This document shows, one piece after another, positions 1-5,295 of a DNA stretch of 5,295 nt; position 1 is the first letter of the stretch, and every line of letters starts with the position of its first letter. Both the position numbers and the translations under genes were made by a program. The stretch covers positions 1 through 5,295 of the forward strand of contig JAJFBJ010000180.1 of the NCBI GenBank assembly GCA_020697375.1, given 5' to 3'. This DNA comes from Nitrospira sp. (GTDB taxonomy: Bacteria; Nitrospirota; Nitrospiria; Nitrospirales; Nitrospiraceae). The notes beneath the pieces are model-generated. The model saw only the letters and a program-made list of their open reading frames with translations. It was not told the DNA's origin and made no database searches.

Positions 1-102
1 ATTCCATTTGATTCCATCATCCGGCGATCCGCTCTCCGAGTGCGTGCACAGCCTAATAGGGTTGTTCGTGGGCGGTCAAGGGGCGCGGAGTCACAGGCTC
101 CT
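1..102. other. Left-edge region with no recognised gene
   Basis: I see no supported gene here. Open frames cross the stretch, but their translations look like random sequence with no recognisable domain. The stretch ends at a terminator-like hairpin, so it may be the 3' end of a transcript that begins to the left of the window. I looked for tRNA, tmRNA and SRP RNA signatures and saw none. Confidence 0.3.
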
Positions 103-140
103 TCTGCCTGTTGCGGGCAAATGCCGCAGCGGCTTTTTTT
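103..140 (+). terminator. Possible rho-independent terminator
   Basis: The palindrome GCCGCAGCGGC at 123-133 is followed at once by seven T residues (134-140). It can fold as a 4-bp GCCG/CGGC stem with a CAG loop. An alternative fold pairs the upstream GCGGGC with GCCGC around an AAAT loop. A short GC-rich hairpin with a T tract is the standard intrinsic terminator layout for plus-strand transcription. The stem is short, so strength is uncertain. It would end a transcript entering from the left and would separate it from the toxin-antitoxin remnant downstream. Confidence 0.45.
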
Positions 141-221
141 GTACGGGATCCATCTTCGAAGAAGAATCGGAGAACAAACCGCTTCATCGGCCTATGCGCC
201 CGCGACGGAGCCTCGCATCGG

Positions 222-478
222 TTGGGCACCGGAACCGTCCGACTGGACGACGAGACAGAAAAGGTGCTGAAGCAGGTGACACAAAAGACTGGTTGGTCTC
301 TGTCTACCGCATTGAAGCGAGGCGTCTTGGTTTTGACGAAGTCGGACGTAGCGCACAGCAGTCAGCATTTGAAATCTATCGTCGGCTCGACCTGGGCCCA
401 GGCGGTTATGCGATCGCACCCTCGACGGAAACGCGACGGGGCATGCAGATTGCCTTGCGACGTAAACCTCGACGATGA
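222..478 (+). pseudogene. Frameshifted ribbon-helix-helix (CopG-like) antitoxin remnant
   Basis: Reading from about 234, the frame gives TVRLDDETEKVLKQVTQKTG followed by WSLSTALKRGVLVLTKS. This is a typical ribbon-helix-helix DNA-binding domain: a beta strand TVRLDD, then two helices with the turn around TGWS. After about 325-345 the family-like sequence continues in the frame one base back: SAFEIYRRLDLGPGGYAIAP, then STETRRGMQIALRRKPRR and TGA at 476-478. A LDLGPGGYA block with a basic tail is what I expect at the C-terminus of antitoxins paired with PIN toxins. The two halves need a net one-base deletion to explain them. The start is uncertain: TTG at 222, with GGAG at 207-210, is in frame, and the only in-frame ATG is far upstream at 111. 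The stop overlaps the toxin start as ATGA, the usual layout of such operons. An intact version would bind its toxin and repress the operon. A sequencing error in a live gene remains possible. Confidence 0.7.
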
Positions 479-600
479 CCCTCGTCGAGACCGGGCCTTT
501 CGTGGCTTTGTTCGATCCTCAAGATGCCGAACACAAACGCTGCAAAGACATTCTGAGTGCCCGCTGGCCGACCTCGTCGCTTGGGCCGAATCGGCGTTGA
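475..600 (+). pseudogene. Truncated PIN-domain toxin (VapC-like) N-terminus
   Basis: The 41-aa product begins MTLVETGPFVALFDPQDAEH and continues KRCKDIL. This matches the opening strand and helix of PIN-domain ribonuclease toxins, which usually read LVDTGPLVALFD. About 27-30 residues are family-like. The frame then runs into unrelated residues and stops at 598-600, where intact family members have roughly 130 residues. The first metal-binding acidic position, normally Asp, is Glu5 here. All later acidic catalytic residues are missing, so nuclease activity is very unlikely. The ATG overlaps the antitoxin stop (ATGA, 475-478), as in intact antitoxin-toxin pairs. The loss of family sequence at about 555-570 looks like a deletion or recombination junction, because none of the other forward frames resumes the PIN fold. 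Confidence 0.7.
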
Positions 601-704
601 TGGAAAGCGAATTCGACCCAGCCTATTTCACCGCGATTCGCGACGTGGTGGCTCGGCTCGGTGTAGCAGACGCGAGTATCTTTGGCCTCGCCTGGGAAGA
701 CTGA
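558..704 (+). pseudogene. C-terminal fragment of an unrecognised protein
   Basis: From about 558 to 704 the frame reads PLADLVAWAESALMESEFDP, AYFTAIRDVVARLGVADASI and FGLAWED, then TGA. The composition is acidic and hydrophobic, with an amphipathic helical pattern, and it reads like real protein rather than noise. I do not recognise the family. The reading begins just where the PIN toxin loses its family sequence, so it looks like the tail of another gene joined to it by deletion. An ATG at 600-602 overlaps the toxin fragment's TGA (TGATG), which would give a 34-aa peptide. There is no good ribosome binding site for it, and I do not claim it is expressed. Confidence 0.3.
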
Positions 705-946
705 GTATGTCGTCCACATAATGGCACTTGCGCAAACGCTCTTCGGGCGCGAAGTATATGATGCTTTCTGCCTGCATTGACAAAAATTCCTGAGTCTCTC
801 CCATGATCACGATTCTGAATTATCGGTCCTCTTCCCACAATAGGCATGGACCGAAGTGCGAAACTCTCCCTATCGATTCGTTTGCCCCTTGGGATTTGCT
901 ACGCGAAACACTTGGCCCGGCAGTGATTGGCCATCGCTTAACGTGC
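705..946. other. Gene-poor stretch between the remnants and the acetyltransferase
   Basis: No gene is supported here. On the plus strand, positions 703-780 stay open and read EYVVHIMALAQTLFGREVYD followed by AFCLH and a stop. This could be a further scrap of the decayed reading frame ending at 704, one frame away. On the minus strand, an open frame starts at 810 (GTG) or 804 (ATG). It has no Shine-Dalgarno sequence and runs antisense through the fragment at 558-704. A weak TGGCC/GGCCA inverted repeat lies just past the acetyltransferase stop, but it has no T tract, so I do not call it a terminator. Confidence 0.3.
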
Positions 947-1504
947 CTACCCGGTGATCTCGCGGATCACGCGGCAGGGGTTGCCTGCGGCGAACACACC
1001 CTCAGGGACATCGCGGGTGACGATGCTGCCGGCGCCGATCACCGCGCGCGACCCGATCCTCACGCCGGGCAGGATCAGCGCTCCGCCGCCGACCCACACG
1101 TCCGAGCCGATCTCTACCTGCTTGCCGTACTCCTCGCGTCGGCGCAGCTCGGCGTTGAGCGGGTGCATCGGTGTGAGGATCTGCACTCCGGGACCGAAGA
1201 GCGTGAAGCTCCCGATGCGCACGGCGCAGACGTCGAGCACGATGCAGTTGAAGTTGAAGAAGACCCGCTCGCCCAGTTCGATGTTGAAGCCGTAGTCACA
1301 GAAGAAGGGAGGCTGCATCCACACCGAGTCCCCGCCCGCGCCGAACAGCTCGCGCAGGATGCGTCGCCGCTCCTCCTGCTCAGCCTCACGCGTGGCGTTC
1401 AGCGCCTGGCAGAGGTCTCGCGCGCGCTCACGCGCCGTAACCAGCTCCAAGTCCATCGGATCGTACAGCTCTCCCGCAAGCATCTTCTGACGTTCGGCCT
1501 TCAT
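947..1504 (-). CDS. Sugar O-acetyltransferase, Maa/NodL/LacA-like left-handed beta-helix family
   Basis: This 185-aa enzyme should transfer acetyl from acetyl-CoA to a sugar hydroxyl in the cytoplasm. The N-terminus has the family's helical cap (KMLAGELYDPMDLELVTARE, residues 7-26). Residues from about 60 form the hexapeptide-repeat beta helix. Blocks such as FNIELGERVFFNFN, VRIGSFTLFGPGVQ, VEIGSDVWVGGGALILPGV and IGSRAVIGAGSIVTRDVPEG give the isoleucine/valine-every-six pattern. TPMHPL at 111-116 carries the expected catalytic histidine, His114. GNPCRVIREI closes the protein in the usual place. I chose the ATG at 1504: GAGGAG lies 6 nt upstream, and the protein then starts MKAERQKMLAGE at the family's normal length. 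A longer frame to 1627 adds 41 non-homologous residues. The real acceptor (maltose, galactoside, Nod factor, other) cannot be told from sequence. The gene follows lipA on the same strand after a 171-bp gap, so it probably has its own control. Its base composition is higher in G+C than pdhC (hand count 87/120 at 961-1080 against 37/60 at 3001-3060). Confidence 0.9.
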   Translation of the reverse strand: MKAERQKMLAGELYDPMDLELVTARERARDLCQALNATREAEQEERRRILRELFGAGGDSVWMQPPFFCDYGFNIELGERVFFNFNCIVLDVCAVRIGSFTLFGPGVQILTPMHPLNAELRRREEYGKQVEIGSDVWVGGGALILPGVRIGSRAVIGAGSIVTRDVPEGVFAAGNPCRVIREITG

Positions 1505-1510
1505 CGGATA

Positions 1511-1516
1511 CTCCTC
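1511..1516 (-). promoter_or_regulatory. Shine-Dalgarno site fixing the acetyltransferase start
   Basis: On the minus strand the sequence reads CGAGGAGTATCCG and then ATG. GAGGAG sits 6 nt before the ATG at 1504. This supports that start over the upstream in-frame ATG at 1627. Confidence 0.75.
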
Positions 1517-1545
1517 GGTTAGGGGCGCCTCTGCGGCGTGCCAGT

Positions 1546-1578
1546 TCGACGGACGATCACCCGTCGAGGCGTACGCCT
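1546..1578. promoter_or_regulatory. Inverted repeat plus adjoining 12-bp palindrome upstream of the acetyltransferase
   Basis: TCGACGG at 1546-1552 and CCGTCGA at 1561-1567 form a perfect 7-bp inverted repeat with an 8-nt spacer. It shares one base with a perfect 12-bp palindrome, AGGCGTACGCCT, at 1567-1578. Both lie 42-74 bases upstream of the acetyltransferase ATG, where an operator or a 5' leader hairpin would be expected. I could not identify a regulator or a confident -35/-10 pair, so a regulatory role is inferred from position and symmetry alone. Confidence 0.35.
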
Positions 1579-1675
1579 GAGCTGTATGTTGAAACCTTGA
1601 GCGAAGCGAGAGCGACGCCTGGTTCAAAGGACGCCTTGTCGCACCGGGATTGGGCGAGTAAGAAAGAAGGCTTTT

Positions 1676-2605
1676 TCAATATCCTGATACTTGCTGTTCC
1701 GCGTGGTAGGAGCTGCGGACCAAAGGCCCGGATTCGACGTGGCGAAAGCCCAAGGCGAGGCCTTCTTCCTTTAAAGCGGCGAATTCGTCGGGATGGTAAA
1801 AGCGGGCCACAGTGAGATGTTCTTTCGTCGGTTGCAGATATTGGCCGAGGGTCATGATGTCGCATTCGACCGCTCGCAAGTCGCGCATGACTTCGCGCGC
1901 CTCGTCCGTCGTCTCGCCCATGCCGACGATCAACCCGGACTTGGTCGTCAGGCCCATCTGCTTGGCCCGGCCCAACAATTCAATGGAACGCTGGTACTTT
2001 CCCTGCGGACGGATGGAAGGGAACAATCGTCTCACCGTTTCGATATTGTGATTGAGGATATCAGGCCTCTCGGCTGCCACCATGGCTAATGCCGATTCGT
2101 TTCCTTCAAAGTCCGGAATCAGCACTTCGATCGTGCAACTGGGGATCAAGCGCCGGACCTGGCGGATCGTCTCGGCAAAGACAGACGCGCCGCCATCGTC
2201 CAACTCATCACGGTTGACCGACGTAATGACGGCATGCCTCAGGCCGAGCGCCTGAATCGCCTCCGCAACTCGCAAAGGTTCTGCTCGGTCCACCTCCAGC
2301 GGCCGGCCGGTGGCGACGGAACAGTAGTGGCAGCGCCTCGTGCAGATGTCGCCGAGAATCAGAAACGTCGCCGTGCGGGCGTTCCAACATTCCCACAGGT
2401 TCGGGCAACGCGCTTCTTCACAGATCGTATGGAGATTGAGCCGGTCCATCGTCTTACGGATCTCCTGGAAATCGGGACCGGTTTGGAGGCGGACCTTGAA
2501 CCAGGGCGGCAGACGGCGGGTTCCAGGCGCTGACGGCTGGGGATTACGATCTGGCCGTGAATCCTCTCCTGATGACCGCAGGTGATCAATAGGTATGAAG
2601 CTCAT
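1676..2605 (-). CDS. lipA: Lipoyl synthase (radical SAM)
   Basis: LipA inserts two sulfur atoms at C6 and C8 of protein-bound octanoyl groups to make the lipoyl cofactor. At 309 aa it is the normal length. Both iron-sulfur motifs are complete. The auxiliary cluster that donates sulfur has Cys62, Cys67 and Cys73 (CEEARCPNLWEC, C-x4-C-x5-C). The radical-SAM cluster has Cys88, Cys92 and Cys95 (CTRRCHYC, C-x3-C-x2-C). TSVNRDELDDGGASVF, HNIETVRRLFPSIRPQGKYQ and KSGLIVGMGE are family blocks of the barrel. RSSY at 297-300 supplies the C-terminal serine that ligates the auxiliary cluster. The first 30 residues are variable, and conserved sequence begins at RRLPPWFKVRL. The start overlaps the pdhC stop as ATGA and has no clear Shine-Dalgarno sequence, so translation is probably coupled to pdhC. 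Its likely substrate is the E2 made by the gene before it, after octanoylation by a LipB-type enzyme not seen here. No clear terminator follows the stop. Confidence 0.97.
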   Translation of the reverse strand: MSFIPIDHLRSSGEDSRPDRNPQPSAPGTRRLPPWFKVRLQTGPDFQEIRKTMDRLNLHTICEEARCPNLWECWNARTATFLILGDICTRRCHYCSVATGRPLEVDRAEPLRVAEAIQALGLRHAVITSVNRDELDDGGASVFAETIRQVRRLIPSCTIEVLIPDFEGNESALAMVAAERPDILNHNIETVRRLFPSIRPQGKYQRSIELLGRAKQMGLTTKSGLIVGMGETTDEAREVMRDLRAVECDIMTLGQYLQPTKEHLTVARFYHPDEFAALKEEGLALGFRHVESGPLVRSSYHAEQQVSGY

Positions 2606-3804
2606 GTGTTCGCTGCCGTGGCGACGAGTTCCTGCGGATGCTCCAGGACCCGCTTGAACTCTTTCAGAAACTGCGCCCCCATCAGACCGTCGAGCGCTCG
2701 ATGGTCGCAGGACAATGTGACCTTCATCCTCCGCCCGGCCGTGACGCTTCCCTTGCTGACGACCGGCACATCGCGAACGGCTCCGACAGCGATGGAGGCG
2801 GCCTGCGGGGGCATGAGCACCGCGACGAAACTGTCCACGTCGAACATTCCCAGGTTGGAGATGGAAAACGTCGCGCCCTGGTATTCATGCGGCTGCAAGC
2901 GCTTCTGCCTGGCCCGCTCGATAAGCGCCCTGCTCTCTGCCGAAATATCAGCCAATGTCTTGGCTCCGCAATCACGAAGGACGGGCGTGATCAAGCCGTC
3001 TTCCATGCCGACCGCGACTCCGATATCGATGCTCTCATACCGTCTGATCGCGTCCCCCGCAAAGGAGACGTTGATCTCCGGATGCCGCATGAGCGCGAGC
3101 GCCGATGCCTTGATCAGGACGTCGGTGATGGAAGGATGGGTTTGGCGCTGTTCTTTGAATTGACCGCGGAATCGCTCCGCCTGCTCCATATCGATCTCGA
3201 TGGTCAGGTAAAAATGCGGGACCGGGGCCTTGCTTTGCACGGTCGCCTTGGCGATGGCTTTCCGCATCTGGCTCAACGGCTGGTCGGTTCCCTGAGGCAA
3301 CGCCTGTTGGGTCGGAGCCGACGCATTTACCACATCCTCTTCGACGATCCTTCCGGCAGGCCCGCTGCCGGTCACCGTGGAGAGGTCGATCCCCCGCTCG
3401 GCCGCCAGGGCTTTTGCCCGCGGAGACGCGATAGGACGGCTCCTTTCCGCAGCAGTCGATGATACAGGGGCCGCATCGGCCGCCGGCGTCACAACGGGCT
3501 TCTTCCCAGATACGATCGAAGGGGCTGCAGTCACCGCATCGCTCAAGGCCGAGGCAATGTCTTCATCGGCTTCGGCGATCACTGCGATCAACGTGCCCGA
3601 TTTTACGGTTTCCCCATCCTGCACAAGAATCTTGCGCAAGACGCCGGGAGCGAAAGCTTCAAGATCCATGACGGCCTTGTCGGTTTCAATCTCGGCGATG
3701 ACTTCGCCGGCCTGCACCTGGTCGCCCTCTTGTTTCTTCCAGCCCAGCAGCACGCCCTCTTCCATGGTATCCGTCAATTTCGGCATGACGACGCGACTAG
3801 CCAT
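2602..3804 (-). CDS. pdhC: Pyruvate dehydrogenase E2, dihydrolipoamide acetyltransferase
   Basis: This 400-aa protein is the core of the pyruvate dehydrogenase complex; it carries the acetyl group from E1 to coenzyme A. A single lipoyl domain spans residues 1-78, with the lipoylated lysine Lys43 in EIETDKAVMD. An Ala/Pro/Ser-rich flexible linker covers about 84-122. The peripheral subunit-binding domain at 124-158 (IASPRAKALAAERGIDL, GSGPAGRI) holds E1 or E3. After a second linker the catalytic domain runs from about 176 to 395. Its SCDHRALDG motif puts the catalytic histidine at 368 and the partner Asp at 372. The start at 3804 is supported by GAGGAGGA at 3808-3815. A second in-frame ATG at Met7 begins at the conserved MPKLTDTMEEG but lacks its own site. 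The gene sits 54 bp after pdhB and overlaps lipA by 4 bp. A branched-chain or acetoin E2 is an alternative, but the neighbouring E1 beta points to pyruvate. Confidence 0.95.
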   Translation of the reverse strand: MASRVVMPKLTDTMEEGVLLGWKKQEGDQVQAGEVIAEIETDKAVMDLEAFAPGVLRKILVQDGETVKSGTLIAVIAEADEDIASALSDAVTAAPSIVSGKKPVVTPAADAAPVSSTAAERSRPIASPRAKALAAERGIDLSTVTGSGPAGRIVEEDVVNASAPTQQALPQGTDQPLSQMRKAIAKATVQSKAPVPHFYLTIEIDMEQAERFRGQFKEQRQTHPSITDVLIKASALALMRHPEINVSFAGDAIRRYESIDIGVAVGMEDGLITPVLRDCGAKTLADISAESRALIERARQKRLQPHEYQGATFSISNLGMFDVDSFVAVLMPPQAASIAVGAVRDVPVVSKGSVTAGRRMKVTLSCDHRALDGLMGAQFLKEFKRVLEHPQELVATAANT

Positions 3805-3819
3805 GTATCCTCCTCATGA

Positions 3820-3844
3820 ATGCCGAGTCTCTTCCGCTTGGCAT
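3820..3844 (-). other. Possible mRNA hairpin just upstream of the pdhC ribosome binding site
   Basis: On the minus-strand transcript, AUGCCAAG and CUCGGCAU can pair over 8 positions with one A-C mismatch, around a 9-nt loop. The 3' arm ends 4 nt before the GAGGAGGA site of pdhC. There is no U tract, so this is not an intrinsic terminator. It fills about half of the only sizeable gap inside the pdh operon. A role in RNA processing, stability or E2 translation is conjecture. Confidence 0.35.
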
Positions 3845-3858
3845 CGTGCGTCCATCTA

Positions 3859-4836
3859 TCATCGTGCGCCACAGAGTGACTTCGCGGCCTCGACCACGCG
3901 TGGCACATCCGGAATGGCGGCATCCTCCAGCGGACGACTGTAGGGCATCGGCACATCTTCTCCCGTGACGCGGACGATGGGGCCATCCAAATAGTCGAAG
4001 GCTGCCTGATGGATGCTGTCGGCAATCTGCGCACCCAGCCCGCAAAATCGCCAGCCCTCCTCGACGATCAGAAGCCGCCCGGTCTTCTTGACTGACTCGA
4101 TGATCGTCTGAAGGTCCAGGGGTTTGAGCGTGCGAGGATCGATCACCTCGGCATCGATGCCTTCCCGGCTCAGCTGCTCCGAGGCCTCGAGCGCCAGCAG
4201 GAGCATCTTGGAATAGGCGACGATCGTGACATCGCTCCCCGCGCGTTTCACGTCGGCGAGGCCGATAGGAATCGTGTAGTCTCCCTCCGCCACCTCACCT
4301 TTGGTTCCATAGAGCAATTGTGCTTCGATGAACACCACCGGATTCTGGTCGCGGATCGCGCTCTTCAAGAGACCCTTCGCATCGTGCGGAGTAGCCGGCA
4401 TCACGACCTTCAACCCCGGCACATGGCAGAACCAGGCTTCCAGACTTTGCGAATGCTGTGCGCCCAATTGATGCGCCGCGCTGCCGGGACCACGAATCAC
4501 CAGCGGGACCGAGAGCTGCCCTCCCGACATGTAGCGGATTTTAGCCGCGTTGTTGACGATCTGATCGAGCGCCAGAATGCCGAAGTTCATGGTCATGAGT
4601 TCGACGATCGGCTGTAATCCTGCCATGGCGGCGCCGATGGCCAGTCCGGTGAACCCGGCCTCCGTGATCGGCGTATCGACCACCCGCTGCGGCCCGAATT
4701 CCTCGACGAATCCCTTGCTGACCTTGAAGGCTCCCTGGTAATAGCCGACCTCTTCACCGATTAGAAAAATCCGTTCGTCCCGGCGCATTTCCTCCCGCAT
4801 GGCCTGGTTGAGGGCTTCTCGATAGGACAACAGCAT
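3859..4836 (-). CDS. pdhB: Pyruvate dehydrogenase E1 component, beta subunit
   Basis: The beta subunit pairs with E1 alpha in a heterotetramer that decarboxylates pyruvate with thiamine diphosphate and acetylates the lipoyl arm of E2. At 325 aa it is a full-length, standard member. LIGEEVGYYQGAFKVSKG (25-42) is the N-terminal block. DTPITEAGFTGLAIGAA (54-70) contains Glu59, the conserved glutamate that activates the thiamine ring. RYMSGGQLSVPLVIRGP (101-117) and AQHSQS, with His128, are active-site and interface segments. VIDPRTLKPLD lies in the C-terminal transketolase-like domain, followed by VEEGWRFCGLGAQI. These blocks match pyruvate-type E1 beta better than acetoin or branched-chain forms. 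GGAGGAG at 4846-4852, inside the last codons of pdhA, lies 9 nt before the ATG, so the two E1 subunits are likely translated in step. Confidence 0.96.
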   Translation of the reverse strand: MLLSYREALNQAMREEMRRDERIFLIGEEVGYYQGAFKVSKGFVEEFGPQRVVDTPITEAGFTGLAIGAAMAGLQPIVELMTMNFGILALDQIVNNAAKIRYMSGGQLSVPLVIRGPGSAAHQLGAQHSQSLEAWFCHVPGLKVVMPATPHDAKGLLKSAIRDQNPVVFIEAQLLYGTKGEVAEGDYTIPIGLADVKRAGSDVTIVAYSKMLLLALEASEQLSREGIDAEVIDPRTLKPLDLQTIIESVKKTGRLLIVEEGWRFCGLGAQIADSIHQAAFDYLDGPIVRVTGEDVPMPYSRPLEDAAIPDVPRVVEAAKSLCGAR

Positions 4837-4842
4837 GGGTGA

Positions 4843-5295
4843 TTACTCCTCCGCCATTACGTCGTCGTGCAAGGCCGACGGATCCGGAAAGGGGCTCTCA
4901 TCCGCAAACTTGACGGCGTCCGCCACGACCCTGCCCACTTCCTGCTCGAGTTGTTTGAAATCGGTTTCGGCGCCGAGTTTCTGATCCAGGATCGTCTGCT
5001 TCAATAGCAGGAGCGGATCCCTGCCACGATGTTCTTCCACCTCTTCTTTCGTACGGTAATGACCATGGGAAGGGTCGGCCATCGAGTGACCCATGAAGCG
5101 GTAGGTCATCGCCTCGACGAAATAGGGACCTTGCCCCGCGCGCACCTGCTCCACGACGTTGCGCATCAACGAACGAACGGCCAACACATCCATGCCATCC
5201 ACGCGCTCTGCCTTGATACCGTACGAGCGCGCGCTCTCAGCCACGTTTTCGTAGAGCGCGACGGCCCGGGCCACCGGCGTGCCCATGCAGTAGCG
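4843..5295 (-). CDS. pdhA: Pyruvate dehydrogenase E1 component, alpha subunit (C-terminal part)
   Basis: Only the last 150 residues are in the window; the frame is open through the right edge, reading RYCMGTPVARA. The methionine at 5286 is internal, because family members have a similar N-x-Y-x-MGT block in mid-protein. The visible part is roughly the C-terminal 45% of a usual 320-350-aa subunit. The thiamine diphosphate GDG...NN motif would mostly lie outside the window. VDGMDVLAV is the conserved segment after it. TYRFMGHSMADP followed by HYRTKEEVEEHRGRDPL is the active-site loop, with the conserved histidine of GHS; this is the loop that is phosphorylated in eukaryotic homologs. The C-terminus is acidic (DDVMAEE). 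The stop lies 6 bp before pdhB, and together they form the E1 heterotetramer. This is the most upstream operon gene visible, so the operon promoter is not in the window. Confidence 0.94.
   Translation of the reverse strand, partial: RYCMGTPVARAVALYENVAESARSYGIKAERVDGMDVLAVRSLMRNVVEQVRAGQGPYFVEAMTYRFMGHSMADPSHGHYRTKEEVEEHRGRDPLLLLKQTILDQKLGAETDFKQLEQEVGRVVADAVKFADESPFPDPSALHDDVMAEE

Noticed and set aside
8..221. Long plus-strand open frames at the left edge that run into the antitoxin region from 8, 40 and 111.
   Set aside because: Only the parts after about 234 resemble a protein family. The upstream residues look random, and a T-tract hairpin lies inside them.
628..847. Minus-strand open frames starting at 847 and at 810/804.
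   Set aside because: They have no Shine-Dalgarno sequence and no recognised domain, and much of their length is antisense to the 558-704 fragment and rich in arginine.
803..1522. A 239-aa plus-strand open frame.
   Set aside because: It is antisense to the acetyltransferase, and its His/Ala/Asp-rich translation is the usual shadow of a GC-rich gene.
1603..1614. The GAGCGAAGCGAGAGC stretch as a hairpin or repeat element.
   Set aside because: It is a mirror-type and direct-repeat sequence, not a true inverted repeat, and no second copy is in the window.
1505..1627. N-terminal extension of the acetyltransferase to the ATG at 1627.
   Set aside because: The extra 41 residues are not family-like, and the ATG at 1504 has a well-placed GAGGAG and gives the normal length.
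1612..1642. GCGAC/GTCGC inverted repeat after lipA as a terminator.
   Set aside because: The stem is only 5 bp around a 21-nt loop and has no T tract in the direction of lipA transcription.
2582..3462. Plus-strand open frames of 193 and 274 aa across pdhC.
   Set aside because: They lie opposite a confidently identified E2 gene and have no domain of their own.

Overview
The window is about 60% G+C by eye and holds one well-preserved metabolic operon on the minus strand plus a short degraded stretch at the left end. The pyruvate dehydrogenase genes followed directly by lipA, together with a PIN/ribbon-helix-helix toxin-antitoxin remnant, would fit a Nitrospira-like bacterium. That assignment is an inference from gene order and protein style; I could not run a search.

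Reading the minus strand from the right edge: the C-terminal half of pdhA (E1 alpha, cut by the window edge), pdhB (E1 beta, 325 aa), pdhC (E2 with one lipoyl domain, 400 aa) and lipA (lipoyl synthase, 309 aa). pdhA and pdhB are 6 bp apart, pdhB and pdhC 54 bp apart, and pdhC and lipA overlap by 4 bp (ATGA). E1 decarboxylates pyruvate and passes the acetyl group to the lipoyl arm of E2. LipA inserts the sulfurs that turn an octanoyl group on E2 Lys43 into that arm. The operon therefore encodes two enzyme components and the enzyme that activates one of them. E3 (lipoamide dehydrogenase) and LipB (octanoyl transfer) are not in the window.

A 171-bp gap after lipA contains an inverted repeat, a 12-bp palindrome and repeated AGGCGT words. 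Beyond it lies a 185-aa left-handed beta-helix sugar O-acetyltransferase of the Maa/NodL type on the same strand. Its true start is at 1504, and it is richer in G+C than the pdh genes.

Positions 1 to 946 contain no intact gene that I can support. They hold a terminator-like hairpin (103-140), a plus-strand ribbon-helix-helix antitoxin broken by a frameshift, a PIN toxin cut off after about 30 residues, and the C-terminal end of an unrecognised protein fused behind it. This looks like the scar of a decayed toxin-antitoxin locus. I found no CRISPR array, insertion sequence, tRNA or rRNA, and no convincing new multi-gene system.
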